A DNA stretch of 64,000 bases. Origin: Fragilariopsis cylindrus CCMP1102 (taxonomy: Eukaryota; Bacillariophyta; Bacillariophyceae; Bacillariales; Bacillariaceae). The notes under the pieces were generated by a model. The model was given only the letters and a program-made list of their open reading frames with translations. It was not told the DNA's origin and did not search any database. Position 1 is the stretch's first letter. Each line of letters starts with the position of its first letter. The stretch is taken from NCBI GenBank assembly GCA_900095095.1, contig FMBT01000328.1, forward strand, positions 186,001 to 250,000. Reading direction: 5' to 3'. Both the position numbers and the translations under genes were made by a program. This document shows positions 35,873 to 46,900 of the stretch, one piece after another.

Positions 35873-37126
35873 ATGGATGCCATCCTTCAAACAATCCGAA
35901 AAAAGTTATCTCGTGGAGAAAATTTGTCAGTCAATGATTTCAATTCTTTAGAGCAGATTCACGTAAATAATGTGATGACCTACAGCAATGGCAATAACAT
36001 TGACAATAGTAATGACGATGACGATAATGACGATGGCAGTATTAATAACGTTATTGAATATTTAGATCGTTCCCTCATCCTGCATGATGATCAGCAAGCA
36101 GCAGCAGCAGCAGCAGCAGCAGTAGATGGCAAAGACATTACTACGTGTACTCATCTACAACCTCGATTGGTTCGTTACGTTGGTATGGTTCAGGATATGC
36201 TTGATCCGGAATATTATGAATCATCTGACAAATATGGACGATCTACTCATTTTGTTGATCATTGCGACTTATTGAATAACAACAATAATAATGAAGACAA
36301 TGATGAAGATAATGAAAATGATAATGACAATGAAAACCATAAGTGTTGGGCGGAACGTATTCCTCTAGTGGTAGTCCCTATTCCATTTGCATCGAAATGG
36401 TTAATGGGTTCCTGTTCCGATAATAATAAGGAAAGATTAAGGACAAATATTAATAGTAAGTCAGTTGCTGTTGTTGTTTCGCCAGTATCATCTTCTAATA
36501 ATCGTGCTGGAGATCGAAAACGTGGACGTGATGATAATAGTAATAATGATGATCAAGATAGTACCATGAAGGAAGATAATGATGATGATACAGACGAAGA
36601 CAAGAATACAAACTCATCGACAACAACGGACCACCATCATCAGCCACCAAATAACAAGAAAACAATGACATCATCGACATCGGAAGACAAAGATAATGGT
36701 ATCAATAACTTGACGACGACGACGACGATGGATTGGTGGCCGGCTGGAACTTGTGGAACATCCATCGATCAATGTCCAGTATTGGCTAAGATATGTTATG
36801 ATCAATTATTATCATCACTATCGTCAAAACAACAACAGCAACAAAAACAAAAACAACGTCCACTCAAATTGAACGACGTTGTATCATTGGTTGGTGTGTT
36901 ATCGATGAATCCATGGGAAGCAGACTTTTCAGCACAATCGTGCTCCACCACGAGAGTAGCAGATGATGGAATTGGAATTTGTGGATTTGAAGTTGACAGT
37001 CATAATGAATATTATGTTCCACCTCCTAGTCGTTACCACGTCTTCATGTTTTAAGTTACAAACAATTTGATTTAGATGATCTTGCCAAACAAGCGATCGG
37101 TGTTGCTAACAAGAAGAAGAGCCGGA

Positions 37127-37157
<31 letters not shown>

Positions 37158-38406
37158 TAGGATGGATGGAGATGACGACGAGATTTGTACTACTAATAGT
37201 AATAACAATCGTAATAATGACGACGACACCATCGAACAGAGATCTTGTTCGATGGAAGAAGAAGAAGAAGAATTGGAGATTATTGATGGTCGTGGTGGTG
37301 GTCGTGGTTCTATTGAAAGAATATCATCTCTTCTAGCGCTAGATCCTTTGTCTTCATCATTGTCATCAACTGCATTGTGGACAAGAGCTCTTTATTTGAC
37401 CTTGTTATCTGATGCCGAACGACAACACCCACAAAATAATCCTGGTGGTGACGATGACGTTGAGACACTACCAGCAACAATGGTTCGTGTTGGACCAGCA
37501 GAAAGAGCTTTGGGGTGTGTTTCTTTGAGATTGTCAACTCCAGACGTTACAAGCTCAAAAGCGTTATTTCGTCAATTGGCTGAAGATATTCTTCCTGAAA
37601 TCTGTCCTGTTGTAGCCGTTGTAGACCTAACAACAACGATGATGAATAATAACGATTTCTCTTTATTCCCCAGGAAGGACAGTCAAGGACGCTTAAAACC
37701 TTGTCCATTGCAATTACCAAAGGGTTCCGTTGTACTAATACATTATCCACTATCTACTTATAAAAAAAATGAGAATAATCAAGACGACGCACAACGCGAA
37801 ACTATCCTCCGTGACTTGGTTCAACATCATCGTCTTCCATACCAATTCGAGGGAGGCGTTGTGATTCCGTTCGAGGCGGATTATCGTATCATCGTGGTAA
37901 CGACGCAAACACAAGAACTACCATGTACCCTCTCGGTGTTGGCTACAACGGGAATAGGTATGTCATCGACTTCAAGTGCTACAACAACAGGAACAGAAAC
38001 TATACCGTCGAAACCCGAACTTCGGGAAATCTTAATGAAGGGCCGTTTGGGCAATGGGAGTACCGGGAATGACGAATTGAAAAAATTCTCGTCCTCCTTC
38101 TTGCAACGAGCACAAACAGACTTCTTGGAGCGACGACAACGGTTCCACCAAACGTCATCATCAACACTTCCTGGAGAAGATGATTTTCATAGATGGTTAT
38201 CATTAACGAGATTGCATACCAAAAGCCGTCGCTCTATTGACGGCCTTTCTCCTAATGGAGGCGAAGCCATGATGGTAGAAGAAATAGAAGGACCGTCTCT
38301 ATCATCTTCTTCTGCTCCTTTGCCGAGTGAAGAATATTGGGAGCCAACAGTGGAAGATTGGGAAGCGGCATTACAACTAGATGATGCTATTCGTGATATG
38401 GTATGA
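35873..38406 (+). CDS. MCMBP: Mini-chromosome maintenance complex-binding protein
   Basis: Binds and helps unload or remodel MCM2-7 on chromatin (ETG1 in plants, MCMBP in animals). Two frames make up the gene: 35873 to about 37043, and from there to 38406. Family landmarks: RLVRYVGMVQDMLDPEYYES, ERIPLVVVPIPFASKW, KLNDVVSLVGVLSMNPWEAD and YYVPPPSRYHV-LHVLSYKQFD across the break; later RALGCVSLRLSTPD, PCPLQLPKGSVVLI and LPYQFEGGVVIPFEADY. Acidic and Asn-rich spacers, (AAT)n at about 37128-37159, separate the conserved parts. At about 37043 one base is missing between the two frames; the protein alignment is continuous across it, so a single-base loss in the gene or in the consensus is likelier than two genes. 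A short intron there does not fit. Confidence 0.87.
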
Positions 38407-38627
38407 GAGAGAGGGTAGAACAACGAGGAAACGGAGATATGATCTTATTCTATCACTATCTAGTTACAATATATCACTTATCTAGCTGCAAGCGTAATTT
38501 AAAGAATAAAAAGTCGAAGGAAGGGGGTGCATTTTCCAAACCGATGTAAAGATTATGTAAAGATTTCTATCTAAAAAATGTATTAGTTTTCTTCAAACTA
38601 CTGTAGCTAGCTGGTTTCTACCAAATA

Positions 38628-39596
38628 TTACCATGGAATTAGACATGCCTTGTAATCGACAAATCGAAACCCAGTTTTTGCATCGGTATTTTCTATCGCT
38701 TTTAGCATTCCAGATACGCTAACGTCAGCATCGATTAGACCATTTCTATTTGTCATATCAGTTCGGACATAGCCCGGATGTAAAAGTACGACACGAGCTT
38801 TATCACAGAGATCGATAGACAAACTTTTGGCTACTATATTCAATGCAGATTTTGAGGCACGGTATGCGTATGATCCACCGCTACTATTGTCATCGACACT
38901 AGCTACCTTGCTCGTAATGAATGCAATAACCGGCATCAATTGGGGTTGACGTGTTTTTAAAAGCGGAACAAAGTTTTGTGCCACCAATAAAGGTGCGACA
39001 GAATTTATTTCAAACGTCTTCATCATAACCTCCTTCGTTACTTTTGGTGCAGCAGCACGATTTGATCGTGCCGATCCATCGAATGAAGTTTCGGGCAAGT
39101 ATATTCCAGCGTTTTGGATTATGTGTGTAATTGGTTGAATGTCTGTTCTACTTCGTAGATCTTTAGCAACGCGTTCAATACTTGATCCATCTTCTAAATC
39201 CATTTGAACTGCGTGGAGATCTTCGACACCTTATATATAGATAATGAGTATGGTATATCATCTGACCGATACGTAGCGATTACAGTAGCACCCTTGCTCA
39301 GACACTGCTTAACGAATTCAATCCCGATTCCTCTAGTTGATCCAACTATCAGAACTGTGCAGTTTTCATCGATCGGATTCAGTATTTTCTGTTCTTCCAC
39401 TGATTCATATTCACCTGGTGACACTGATATGGCTTTTGGAAACGATGATAATTGTGTAGTTTCCGCTTTTGCGGCGTGAGAAGATGGATTAAGAGGACGA
39501 GAAAATGAGTTCGCTCCAGCAAAAGCATTCGAGGAGTACGGGCAAAGTAGAAGAGAACTGAAGAGCAGCCCCAATAATTTGGTGGCGGAGTTTCAT
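38628..39596 (-). CDS. SDR oxidoreductase, probably plastid targeted
   Basis: Short-chain dehydrogenase/reductase with a Rossmann fold: cofactor motif VLIVGSTRGIGIEFVKQCL (TGxxxGIG variant), IIQNAGIY (NAG motif), and catalytic YRASKSAL (YxxxK). HPGYVRTDMTN follows. The N-terminus is hydrophobic (LLGLLFSSLLLCPYSS) and ends NAFAGANS, a diatom-type plastid presequence. The frame breaks near 39230: one base short between SIYK and GVEDLHAVQMDLEDG. A second mismatch lies at the presumed ATG (39596), which is one base out of frame with the signal peptide (an extra A in ATGAAAC). Substrate is unknown; similar proteins are annotated only as NAD(P)H-dependent reductases. It ends facing MCMBP, 220 bp away. 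Confidence 0.82.
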
Positions 39597-40051
39597 AGAA
39601 GTAGATGTTTTCCGAACAATGCTATTCATTGTACAATAGTATGGCATACTATTTTTGTGGTGCCGCATATCCTTATCAGCCTTTGATTATTCATTCATTG
39701 ATTCGTCGATTGATTCATTTTATTCATTCATCGTTCATTTACACACACAAAAAAGTCACCGTCACGATGTGTGATTGATTCGACTTATTCGACTTATTCG
39801 ACTCATGTTTACAGAAAGTTTTCTCCATTAGCATTTTTTACTTTTTAGGGTGTACCTTGGCTTCATTATACAATAGTTGTGTATTTCAATGTGGCGGATC
39901 TAATGACAGTCCTACTTTTTAGCAGCCTAGTACTGTTAGAATATCCGATATTTCATTCAGGTGGTTTATTCCAACAGGTTGAAAACATTAAACAAAGATT
40001 AAATTAAAATAGATATTTTCATGGATTGATATTATTTATCATTTTTTTTAG
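39597..40051. other. Intergenic, SDR to coiled-coil gene
   Basis: Contains ATTCATTC and ATTCGACTT short tandem repeats at about 39690-39805. From 39879 on it is the 3' flank carried by the duplicated segment. Confidence 0.6.
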
Positions 40052-40095
40052 TTATGAGCGTCTTCTTTGAAGCAATTCAGGACCGAGCGCCATAA
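39879..40095. repeat. Duplicated 3'-end segment, copy A
   Basis: Direct copy of 43703-43911 with only a handful of mismatches and a 7-base insertion (CCGATAT). It covers the last 13 codons, stop codon and about 170 bp downstream of the minus-strand coiled-coil gene. Similarity stops abruptly just upstream of the ATGGCGCTCGG codons. Confidence 0.93.
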
Positions 40096-40548
40096 TCTCC
40101 AAAAGTTCTAATTCCCTCGCTTTCGTTCTCGTCAGAGCAGAATCCAATTAAATGCTTCTGATTTATACCAATCTCGCTCTTTTTCCAATTTCTTGACCAC
40201 TGTATGGTTTTCGATTGCTTTTTCCTTCCCTTCAATCTCATCCATTTTCCATCGAAAATCTCTTGCTACATTTCGCATGTGTGATTTATAGCGTGTGAGA
40301 AATTCATCTTCTCTAGACTGGAGTACACCAGACAGCTTTCCTGAGATGGACGAGAGCACGTTCTGCAATTTACCAAATTCTTCATGGATTGCCTGGATTT
40401 TTTGCGGATTGATTTCAGCATCATGCGAACTGGAATGTTCTTTGTTGGAGGAAATGATCATTGTATTATTATTTGGGGTGCGAAGCAGAAATGGGAGAGA
40501 ACATCTGTTGTTTGCAAAGTTCGTACCACTGTTGATTCTCGCGTTCAT
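40052..40548 (-). CDS. Small coiled-coil protein with COG5-like 3' end
   Basis: Short helical, charged protein: KIQAIHEEFGKLQNVLSSIS, then RYKSHMRNVARDFRWKMDEI and VVKKLEKERDWYKSEA. No function recognised; the ERDWYKSEA phrase is a general coiled-coil pattern. Start at 40548 (MNARINSGT) or at an in-frame ATG near 40464 (MIISSNKEH). The open frame stops at 40132, but one missing base near 40147 (TTAATT run) would let it continue NLDSALTRTKARELELLEI and end MALGPELLQRRRS, exactly the last 13 residues of COG5 (3.8 kb away), with the same stop codon and 3' flank. The full extent to 40052 depends on that reading. Confidence 0.6.
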
Positions 40549-40661
40549 TCACTACTCGTGAAAAAAATCATTCGTCACAACACAACGTCAGAATCGGCAC
40601 AAGTATCAGTCAGTAAGTAAACCTCATTTAGTGCATCCATGGATTACTCCTTGATGATTAC

Positions 40662-41681
40662 CTACAATTCGCTCTTGCGGGCATCAAGCTTGCTGTCACT
40701 ATAGTTGTGCCTACTGGTATCTGCATTGCATCCATCTACGCCCTTTCTGCAATCATCAGTCGGTAATTGCAGCTTCAATGCCTCTGGATTGATTGGTGAT
40801 ACAGCACAAACTTTACGAAATATCTCCCCCATTCCACTATTGTAACCATTCTTGGCCCTATCCTCACACTGCAGTTTATATTCCCGTTCGTCTTGAAATT
40901 CACGTCTTCCGCTCTTATCAACGTTTGCAACAGATGACATTCGACCAGGCGTGGGATGATCAATATCTTCCATGGCTCCTGGTGCGACCCCATCCCCTTC
41001 CTGGTCAGCATCTTGTGAATCAAAAAACATGTTGATGATGACATATCCATGATCAGACAACGTCGCTCCCTCTAATGCCCCATCCTCCAAACACCGAACT
41101 TCCCTGGCAGAATCAGCAATGCTCGTTTGTCTCCTATCAAACGGCTGCATGAAAGGTATTTGCAATTGTGTTGGGTCATCGCATGGATTACCAATGACAG
41201 CAAATTGAAAAGTTTGCTGCCTCCCTGTGGCCAAGGTAATATTCTTGGTATCTATCCTAATAAAGTCTTGGGTATCACAGACACATGGCCAGCAGCAGTA
41301 ATGCATGTATCCAGTGGAATGACCTCCACCGAGTTTTGGCAAGGTCAATCGGTATCTGTTGTAATCAGATGGGCGCACAGGTGAACCAGAGACAGCACAG
41401 AAAGCAGTGAAAAACATTGCGATGGTAGCTTCTGACATTTGATGGGATCGATCGAGGAGAAAGGTTGCCCATCGGTGAGATGCGGCATTGCGATTACCAT
41501 GGAGGAAGATATTATTGTACTCGCGATGCAAATCTTGTACGGTGGCATGATCGCTGGTGGCTGGAGGCCAGAGCTCGATGACGGAAGAGGTCGTTTCTTC
41601 TCTAGTATTAGTAGCGATGACTGCGAGTAAGCATGAGGAGGAGGATGATGCCATGAGGAAGAAGAGGATTGCTAACAACAT
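40662..41681 (-). CDS. Secreted protein with CCWPCVC motif
   Basis: Predicted secreted or luminal protein of 339 residues. Start chosen at 41681 because it begins with a signal peptide (MLLAILFFLMASSSSSCLLA); an upstream in-frame ATG at 41930 would bury that signal. The core holds SPVRPSDYNRYRLTLPKLGG and HSTGYMHYCCWPCVCDTQDF, then FQFAVIGNPCDDPTQLQIPF. The close-set Cys (CCxxCxC) suggest metal or redox chemistry; this is inference. Further Cys lie in EVRCLEDGA, KLQCEDRA and RKVCAVSP. The C-terminal part is hydrophilic and may be disordered. I cannot name the family. It is divergent from the MerT-HMA-like gene, 490 bp away. Confidence 0.7.
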   Translation of the reverse strand: MLLAILFFLMASSSSSCLLAVIATNTREETTSSVIELWPPATSDHATVQDLHREYNNIFLHGNRNAASHRWATFLLDRSHQMSEATIAMFFTAFCAVSGSPVRPSDYNRYRLTLPKLGGGHSTGYMHYCCWPCVCDTQDFIRIDTKNITLATGRQQTFQFAVIGNPCDDPTQLQIPFMQPFDRRQTSIADSAREVRCLEDGALEGATLSDHGYVIINMFFDSQDADQEGDGVAPGAMEDIDHPTPGRMSSVANVDKSGRREFQDEREYKLQCEDRAKNGYNSGMGEIFRKVCAVSPINPEALKLQLPTDDCRKGVDGCNADTSRHNYSDSKLDARKSEL

Positions 41682-42172
41682 GGTTGAGTGGCTGACTGGC
41701 TGGCTTATTGGATCAAGGGGGTAACGTCGTGGTTTGATGTAGATTGTTGACTGCGGACTGGAGACACCCGATGACAAAAATATGCATTGACCATTTACGA
41801 GTAACGAATAACCATCAACGAGCAACGAAAAACGATGATGATTCACGATGGCTTCAATTGGTAGTAGAATTGTTTTAAAAGCGGCTTTCGTTTTGCGTTG
41901 TTTGTTTTGTGAAGAATGTGTATCAAACATAAATTTCTGACTAATTTTGTGGGCTTCTTCATTCTAGAGTCGAAGAGGCTTAAGTTTTTTTTCTAGGCTA
42001 TTATGATAGGGACTAATTTAGCCCTTCACTTTTTTCCTCATTCAACTTTCGTCATATCATTATTGGAATTGCAGGAATTGGTTCCTTCATGCATCATCCT
42101 CTTGTTTGTGTCATCAATTAAATTTACACAAGCTCGTACAACAGATAACAAATAACTAGTAACTAATAAGTA
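41682..42172. promoter_or_regulatory. Divergent region, CCWPCVC protein / MerT-HMA protein
   Basis: About 490 bp between divergent starts, presumably a shared promoter region. The left 250 bp is open in frame with the CCWPCVC gene but reads like 5' UTR. No metal-response element was recognised. Confidence 0.5.
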
Positions 42173-43018
42173 ATGACTATAATTGTAATGAAATCAGCCC
42201 GAAAAAAACAACATCTGATTACAGACATGAACTTCGCCCATCGACTGACTGTTAATCTCCTGCTAATATCCACCACCCTCATCGGTTGCACCTACATCCA
42301 ACCCCTGCACGATCATGTCATTGATATCTACTACAACATTAACGACTATATGATGCAAACTGCCAATCGATTAGCATGGTGGTCCCTCCTAGGACTCCTT
42401 TCCTCATCATGCTGTGCTCTGCAAATCATTCTCAATGCCTTATCCTTTGGATGCGCTGGATTCAATACGGTGCTGGGGCCGCTTAGACCCACCTTTGTGG
42501 CATTCACAATTGTGGCGCAATTAAGTTCGTGGTTTGTGGCATATCCTCGACCCTATCAGTGGGGGGTAACGGCTTTCTCTACTGTGGTATCTAGTGTTCT
42601 TACCTTATTGCCAGAATTACTAGCATGGCGTACGGCCAAGCGTCAGCTGACGAAACAGCAACAATTAAATCAAAATAGTGAGGACTCTAATGGACTCGTC
42701 ATGATATGTGGTAAAAGGCTGCTGTTTCGTCTTAACACAATGGGATGTGCATCATGTGTATCGACTGTATCAACTTTGCTGGATGGGTTGGAGGGTGTGA
42801 TGAGTCATAAAGTTACACTAGAAGATGGGCTTGCTGAAGTCATATTGGCAAAATCATCGTCTACTAATGTCAATAGCAATAGCGATAGCAATGACTATGT
42901 CATGGAATCTAGTGATACCAAGCCGGATATATTATTGTGGAAGGATATCGCAGCCAAACTTGAAGCAGCAGGGTTCCCAGCAGAATATGTTGAGGACGAC
43001 TCAAAGAAACATAAGTAG
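42173..43018 (+). CDS. MerT-like membrane protein with HMA domain
   Basis: Single exon, 281 residues. Hydrophobic segments at about residues 24-46, 66-100, 105-125 and 130-150. The second begins WWSLLGLLSSSCCALQIILN and is followed by GPLRPTFVAFT. This matches the bacterial mercuric transporter MerT pattern: a vicinal Cys pair early in a membrane helix and an LxPxRP loop. After a Gln-rich linker comes a heavy-metal-associated (HMA) domain: FRLNTMGCASCVSTVS (MxCxxC-type site), LEGVMSHKVTLEDGLAEVIL, and KLEAAGFPAEYVED at the end, equivalent to MerP. Known: MerT passes Hg(II) across the inner membrane from MerP. Inferred: a eukaryotic fused MerT-MerP-like metal transporter; metal and membrane unknown. 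Second MerT Cys pair not evident. Confidence 0.75.
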   Translation: MTIIVMKSARKKQHLITDMNFAHRLTVNLLLISTTLIGCTYIQPLHDHVIDIYYNINDYMMQTANRLAWWSLLGLLSSSCCALQIILNALSFGCAGFNTVLGPLRPTFVAFTIVAQLSSWFVAYPRPYQWGVTAFSTVVSSVLTLLPELLAWRTAKRQLTKQQQLNQNSEDSNGLVMICGKRLLFRLNTMGCASCVSTVSTLLDGLEGVMSHKVTLEDGLAEVILAKSSSTNVNSNSDSNDYVMESSDTKPDILLWKDIAAKLEAAGFPAEYVEDDSKKHK

Positions 43019-43867
43019 CTAGTTGATTTTGATGCGTATACTGGGTGCAGGCTAGTTTACACGTACCATGTAATATGATACCAGTGTGTAACCTTGTCTA
43101 CGGTCCGTGCTGGGTGATATGTGACATCAAACAGGTGCCAGGCAAGGTACTTTAGGAGAAATATCCCGGCCGCATTCGCCTTACATATTATAGCGAAAGA
43201 GATCCGATGCAATTCAAACTCCGATTCCATCACTGAAACAATGAATGCATTGTGTATCCGTGATTTTAGTAAATTCAATAAAAACTGCATATTACAGATG
43301 AAGAGTCTAAAAGAAGTTTGCCGAAGGAGGGTGGGTATTCATCCTTCATCTTGATGGCATTTAAAAAGAGTGAAAAGGTAGACCAGTAGGTAGGAAAAAA
43401 TTGTTGTCACTTGCATTCTGTGCATGCCTACGCTTAATCTGAAGACGAAAAGGAGCCACCATGAATAAAAAAGTAGCTGATTTACATTGAAACTAAATTA
43501 TTGAGTTTTTGATAATGTTATCATTTTTGCTGCTGGTTTAAGAAAGTTCTTGACTTCTCAACTATCAACAAGTTTTTCGTTCAATCTGAAGAGTTGGTAT
43601 GTGAAGCTTCACTAGGCCTTCATATTGGACTTATAGCTAATTCGTGTATCGAGAGTCAAATAATCAGCTTACATTCTATTTGTTGAAAGATAATACAAGG
43701 ATGTGTATTTTAATGTGGCGGATCTAATGACAGTCCTACATTTTAGCAGCCTAGTACTGTTAGAATATTTCATTCGGTTGGTTTATTCCAACAGGTTGAA
43801 AACATTAAACAAAGATTAAATTAAAATAGACATTTTCATGGATTGATGTTATCTATCATTTTTTTAG
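43019..43867. other. Intergenic, MerT-HMA to COG5 (3' sides)
   Basis: About 850 bp between convergent genes. Short open frames on both strands at 43057-43354 overlap each other and show no domain; they are not accepted. The right end (from 43703) is duplicated copy B. Confidence 0.55.
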
Positions 43868-43911
43868 TTATGAGCGTCTTCTTTGAAGCAATTCAGGACC
43901 GAGCGCCATAA
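43703..43911. repeat. Duplicated 3'-end segment, copy B (COG5)
   Basis: Matches 39879-40095 in the same orientation. It covers the last 13 codons of COG5 (MALGPELLQRRRS), its stop codon at 43868-43870 and about 165 bp of 3' flank. Confidence 0.93.
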
Positions 43912-46900
43912 GGATGGCAGCCACTCGAGGATCACCGTCTATTTTGTCACTATTGTTTCCAAGAAATGTTGATTGTGCGCTTTCTCTTTGCTTATATGAG
44001 TCACAGCATGCCATTGTCGTCATCCAATCAAGGGATTCTCCTTCGTCAATATCTCCATCTAACGAGACCAAAGTCATTACATATTCATCGACGCGTAGTC
44101 GTTTCCAATGATGCGGTGATGTCAGTAAGTCGGGTGCGAAGGAAAACAGGTAATGGAAGACCGTCGATGGTCGAATGTCACGGACCCAAACCTCCCGCGA
44201 AAAACTTTTCGCAATTGTTACAGCGGGCTTCGTTGTATCATCTAGACCTGTCCAGAAGAGCATTTGACGTACCGCACGGAGTTCAGCGTAGGGTTTGCCA
44301 TTACCGATAGTATTAAGTGTCTTTGAGTCAACGTTGCCACCAGCTCGTGTCATAAATTGATCTATGACGAGTTCAAAGTCAGCAAGATCTTGTGTCAGTT
44401 GTAGCTTCACATCCTCTCCCATAGGACGAATCAAAGATGCATTCGATACAAACGTATAGACTGAAAATATCGATACTGCTGATCCAACAACAATAGAATA
44501 GGGAGGGGGTAGCTTTTGCAAGAATGTTGTAAATAAACTGTCATAGAATCCACTTAGATGCTTCTGGACAAAAGAAGAAGTGTTTCCCTCTGATTGATCT
44601 ATACCACCTTGATGTAAATACGTGCCTTCTTGATGCATTCGTCCCATCATTCTTGCAACGCGACGATTTAAGGCTCGGCAAAGAGGATACACAATCAACT
44701 TATTGACCATACTGTCAATCTCTTTCCTGGCAGGTAAAAGCGCGTGCATCGAAATACTTGAAACCTCCTCAAGTTGTGGGGTTACTGCTGGACGGTAGGG
44801 TTCCAAGAATACTTTTTCGCTTGCGTTTTGTAGACACTCTGACATGAAAAACATAATCTTGGTCACCTTCATATCGTGTACCAGGGCCTCTGAGGGAAAT
44901 CCATCAGTAGTGAGACATCCATCTTCGCCTACATTGCTGACGGCATTCTCCGCTTGCGAACAAAATTGGCTGATCATTTGAACGACATTTTCAGCAATCA
45001 TATTCACTGCTGATAATTCTCCCCCGCCTTCTCGAGGGTCTGCCATGGCCAATTCTTGACGAATGATTGTGTCGAATCTTTGGATGTCGTATTTTGAAGG
45101 CAACAAAGGCAGGTGGGAAATGGCATTTCCCACATCGTCAATTGTTACATTTTCGCCAAACATGTATTCAAGAGGAGCGCAAAGACGTTCACTTGAAGCG
45201 TCCAGGAATGCTACTTGCATTCGGAAAAGACCCATCTGGGACGCATGATTCCCCTGTAATGTCAACCACTCAGGCGAATTGAAGACAACTGACATTGAAG
45301 TCGTCGTGCTACTACCAACACCAGTAGTAGAGGAAGATGCACCCCCAGATTCGCCAACGCCGCCAATCATGGTCCAACTATCGGCACTTGTCGTCACGGG
45401 ACCGTTTCTCTTGTTTGTTGCTCCCCCCTCACCACCACTAGACGTGCCATTTAATCCGTCCTCGTCGACCACCTGCGTACTCCACTGCAAGAAGGGGTCA
45501 TCTAATGCGGCTGATCCTCCCAATACTCCCATAAAGGCATTCGTAGACGAGGAGGACGCTGTTTCGTCAAGGGAAGCCATCATCGCTGATCCCGATACTC
45601 CCGCAGCTTGCATGGTGTCCTGGAGAGAAGCCAGCATGTGTAAAGTGGCTGAACGAGTCGTCGGATATAATGCCGCAACGTCTGGAGCGAATTTTCCATT
45701 TTCATACGTGATTATGTGTTTAAGACGTTCTCCCATCCGTTGACAGAGTCGATCCCAATACAGTGTGAAGATAGACCAATCCTTGGTATTATTTTTATCG
45801 ATGTTGCTGTAGCCGTCGTCGCCGTTTTCATCTTGCTGATCATTTCGCGATCGAAATTTTTCGGGAACAGGTGCAGCCGCCACAACGTCACGAAAAACTT
45901 GTCTGCTAACGGGATCTGACTTTCGCAACAATACCTGTTGCAAATTCCATACCTGCACGCAAGCCTCGGCTATTTCATCTGCCCATCGAGTAGCGGCCCG
46001 TGCCCGAAACTCCTTAAGTTTAATCTTAAGTGCACGTTGAACGTTTGTATCGGACAATTTCTTGCTAGAAGCTGAAAGTTTTGCTTCGGTGGTGGCAGTT
46101 TCCTGAAGATTAGTCAAAGTTGTTGGTGACCAAAAATCGTTGGTAGCCTTTTCAGCGGCCATCAGAGCATGATTCACGGCACTCCATGACGCCTGTGGTA
46201 ACTCCCCCAAATGATAGTAAACTTGTAGAGTTGCACCAAGTTGTATAATGGATGACGAAGAAGATGACAATGATGTCCTATTACTACCGTCATCCCCCTG
46301 CTGCTGTTGCTGCTGCGATAAGAGAGCTGCTGCTGCCTCGCGGACAGCAGCTGCAGTTTTTGTTGCGTGTGGACGGATTGCCTCGACGACATCAATTTTT
46401 TCTACATTGCTGTGAGGTTTTATTCGAAGTTCTGGTTTCGACAACAGATCTTCTATGACCGCAACCGAAGCCGCCGCTCGAGTCAAATCCCTCAAGTCAT
46501 CCAACATGAAATTTTCTAACTTCGATGCTTCGAACTGCAGCCGTAAGATCATTTTTAGTGTTGCCGATAATTTTAATACTCTCGACAATCGATTAGTCGC
46601 CTTTTCCATCCTCGTTAATCCTCGAGTGAGCGAGGTTTCTACACGAGATGCAACACCCTCTAACACATCTCCCTGTCGCTTCAGTCGATCACATCGTTCA
46701 CGGGTTGCGATCAACGTCGTCGTTGTCGTCATCGTCGAGGTATGGTACGACCCGGAACCGATCGCATTTCCGTCTTCTCCTTTCTCGTCGTTGTCTTTGT
46801 CGTTTTGGTCATCATCTTCTTCGCTGATTGTCTCTATAGCGTGTCCGTGCAATCGTAAGAGTGGTCCAGCTACGGCTTCGGGACTTGTTCGGGATACTCG

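Noticed and set aside
40662-41930. Start of the CCWPCVC protein at 41930
   Set aside because: It would place 83 residues ahead of an excellent signal peptide; the ATG at 41681 fits better.
43057-43354. Overlapping short frames on both strands after the MerT-HMA gene
   Set aside because: Neither has a recognisable motif, and they overlap each other.
39879-43911. The direct repeats 3.8 kb apart as the ends of an LTR element
   Set aside because: The repeats carry the 3' ends of host genes, lack TG...CA ends, and the DNA between holds ordinary host genes with no gag- or pol-like sequence.
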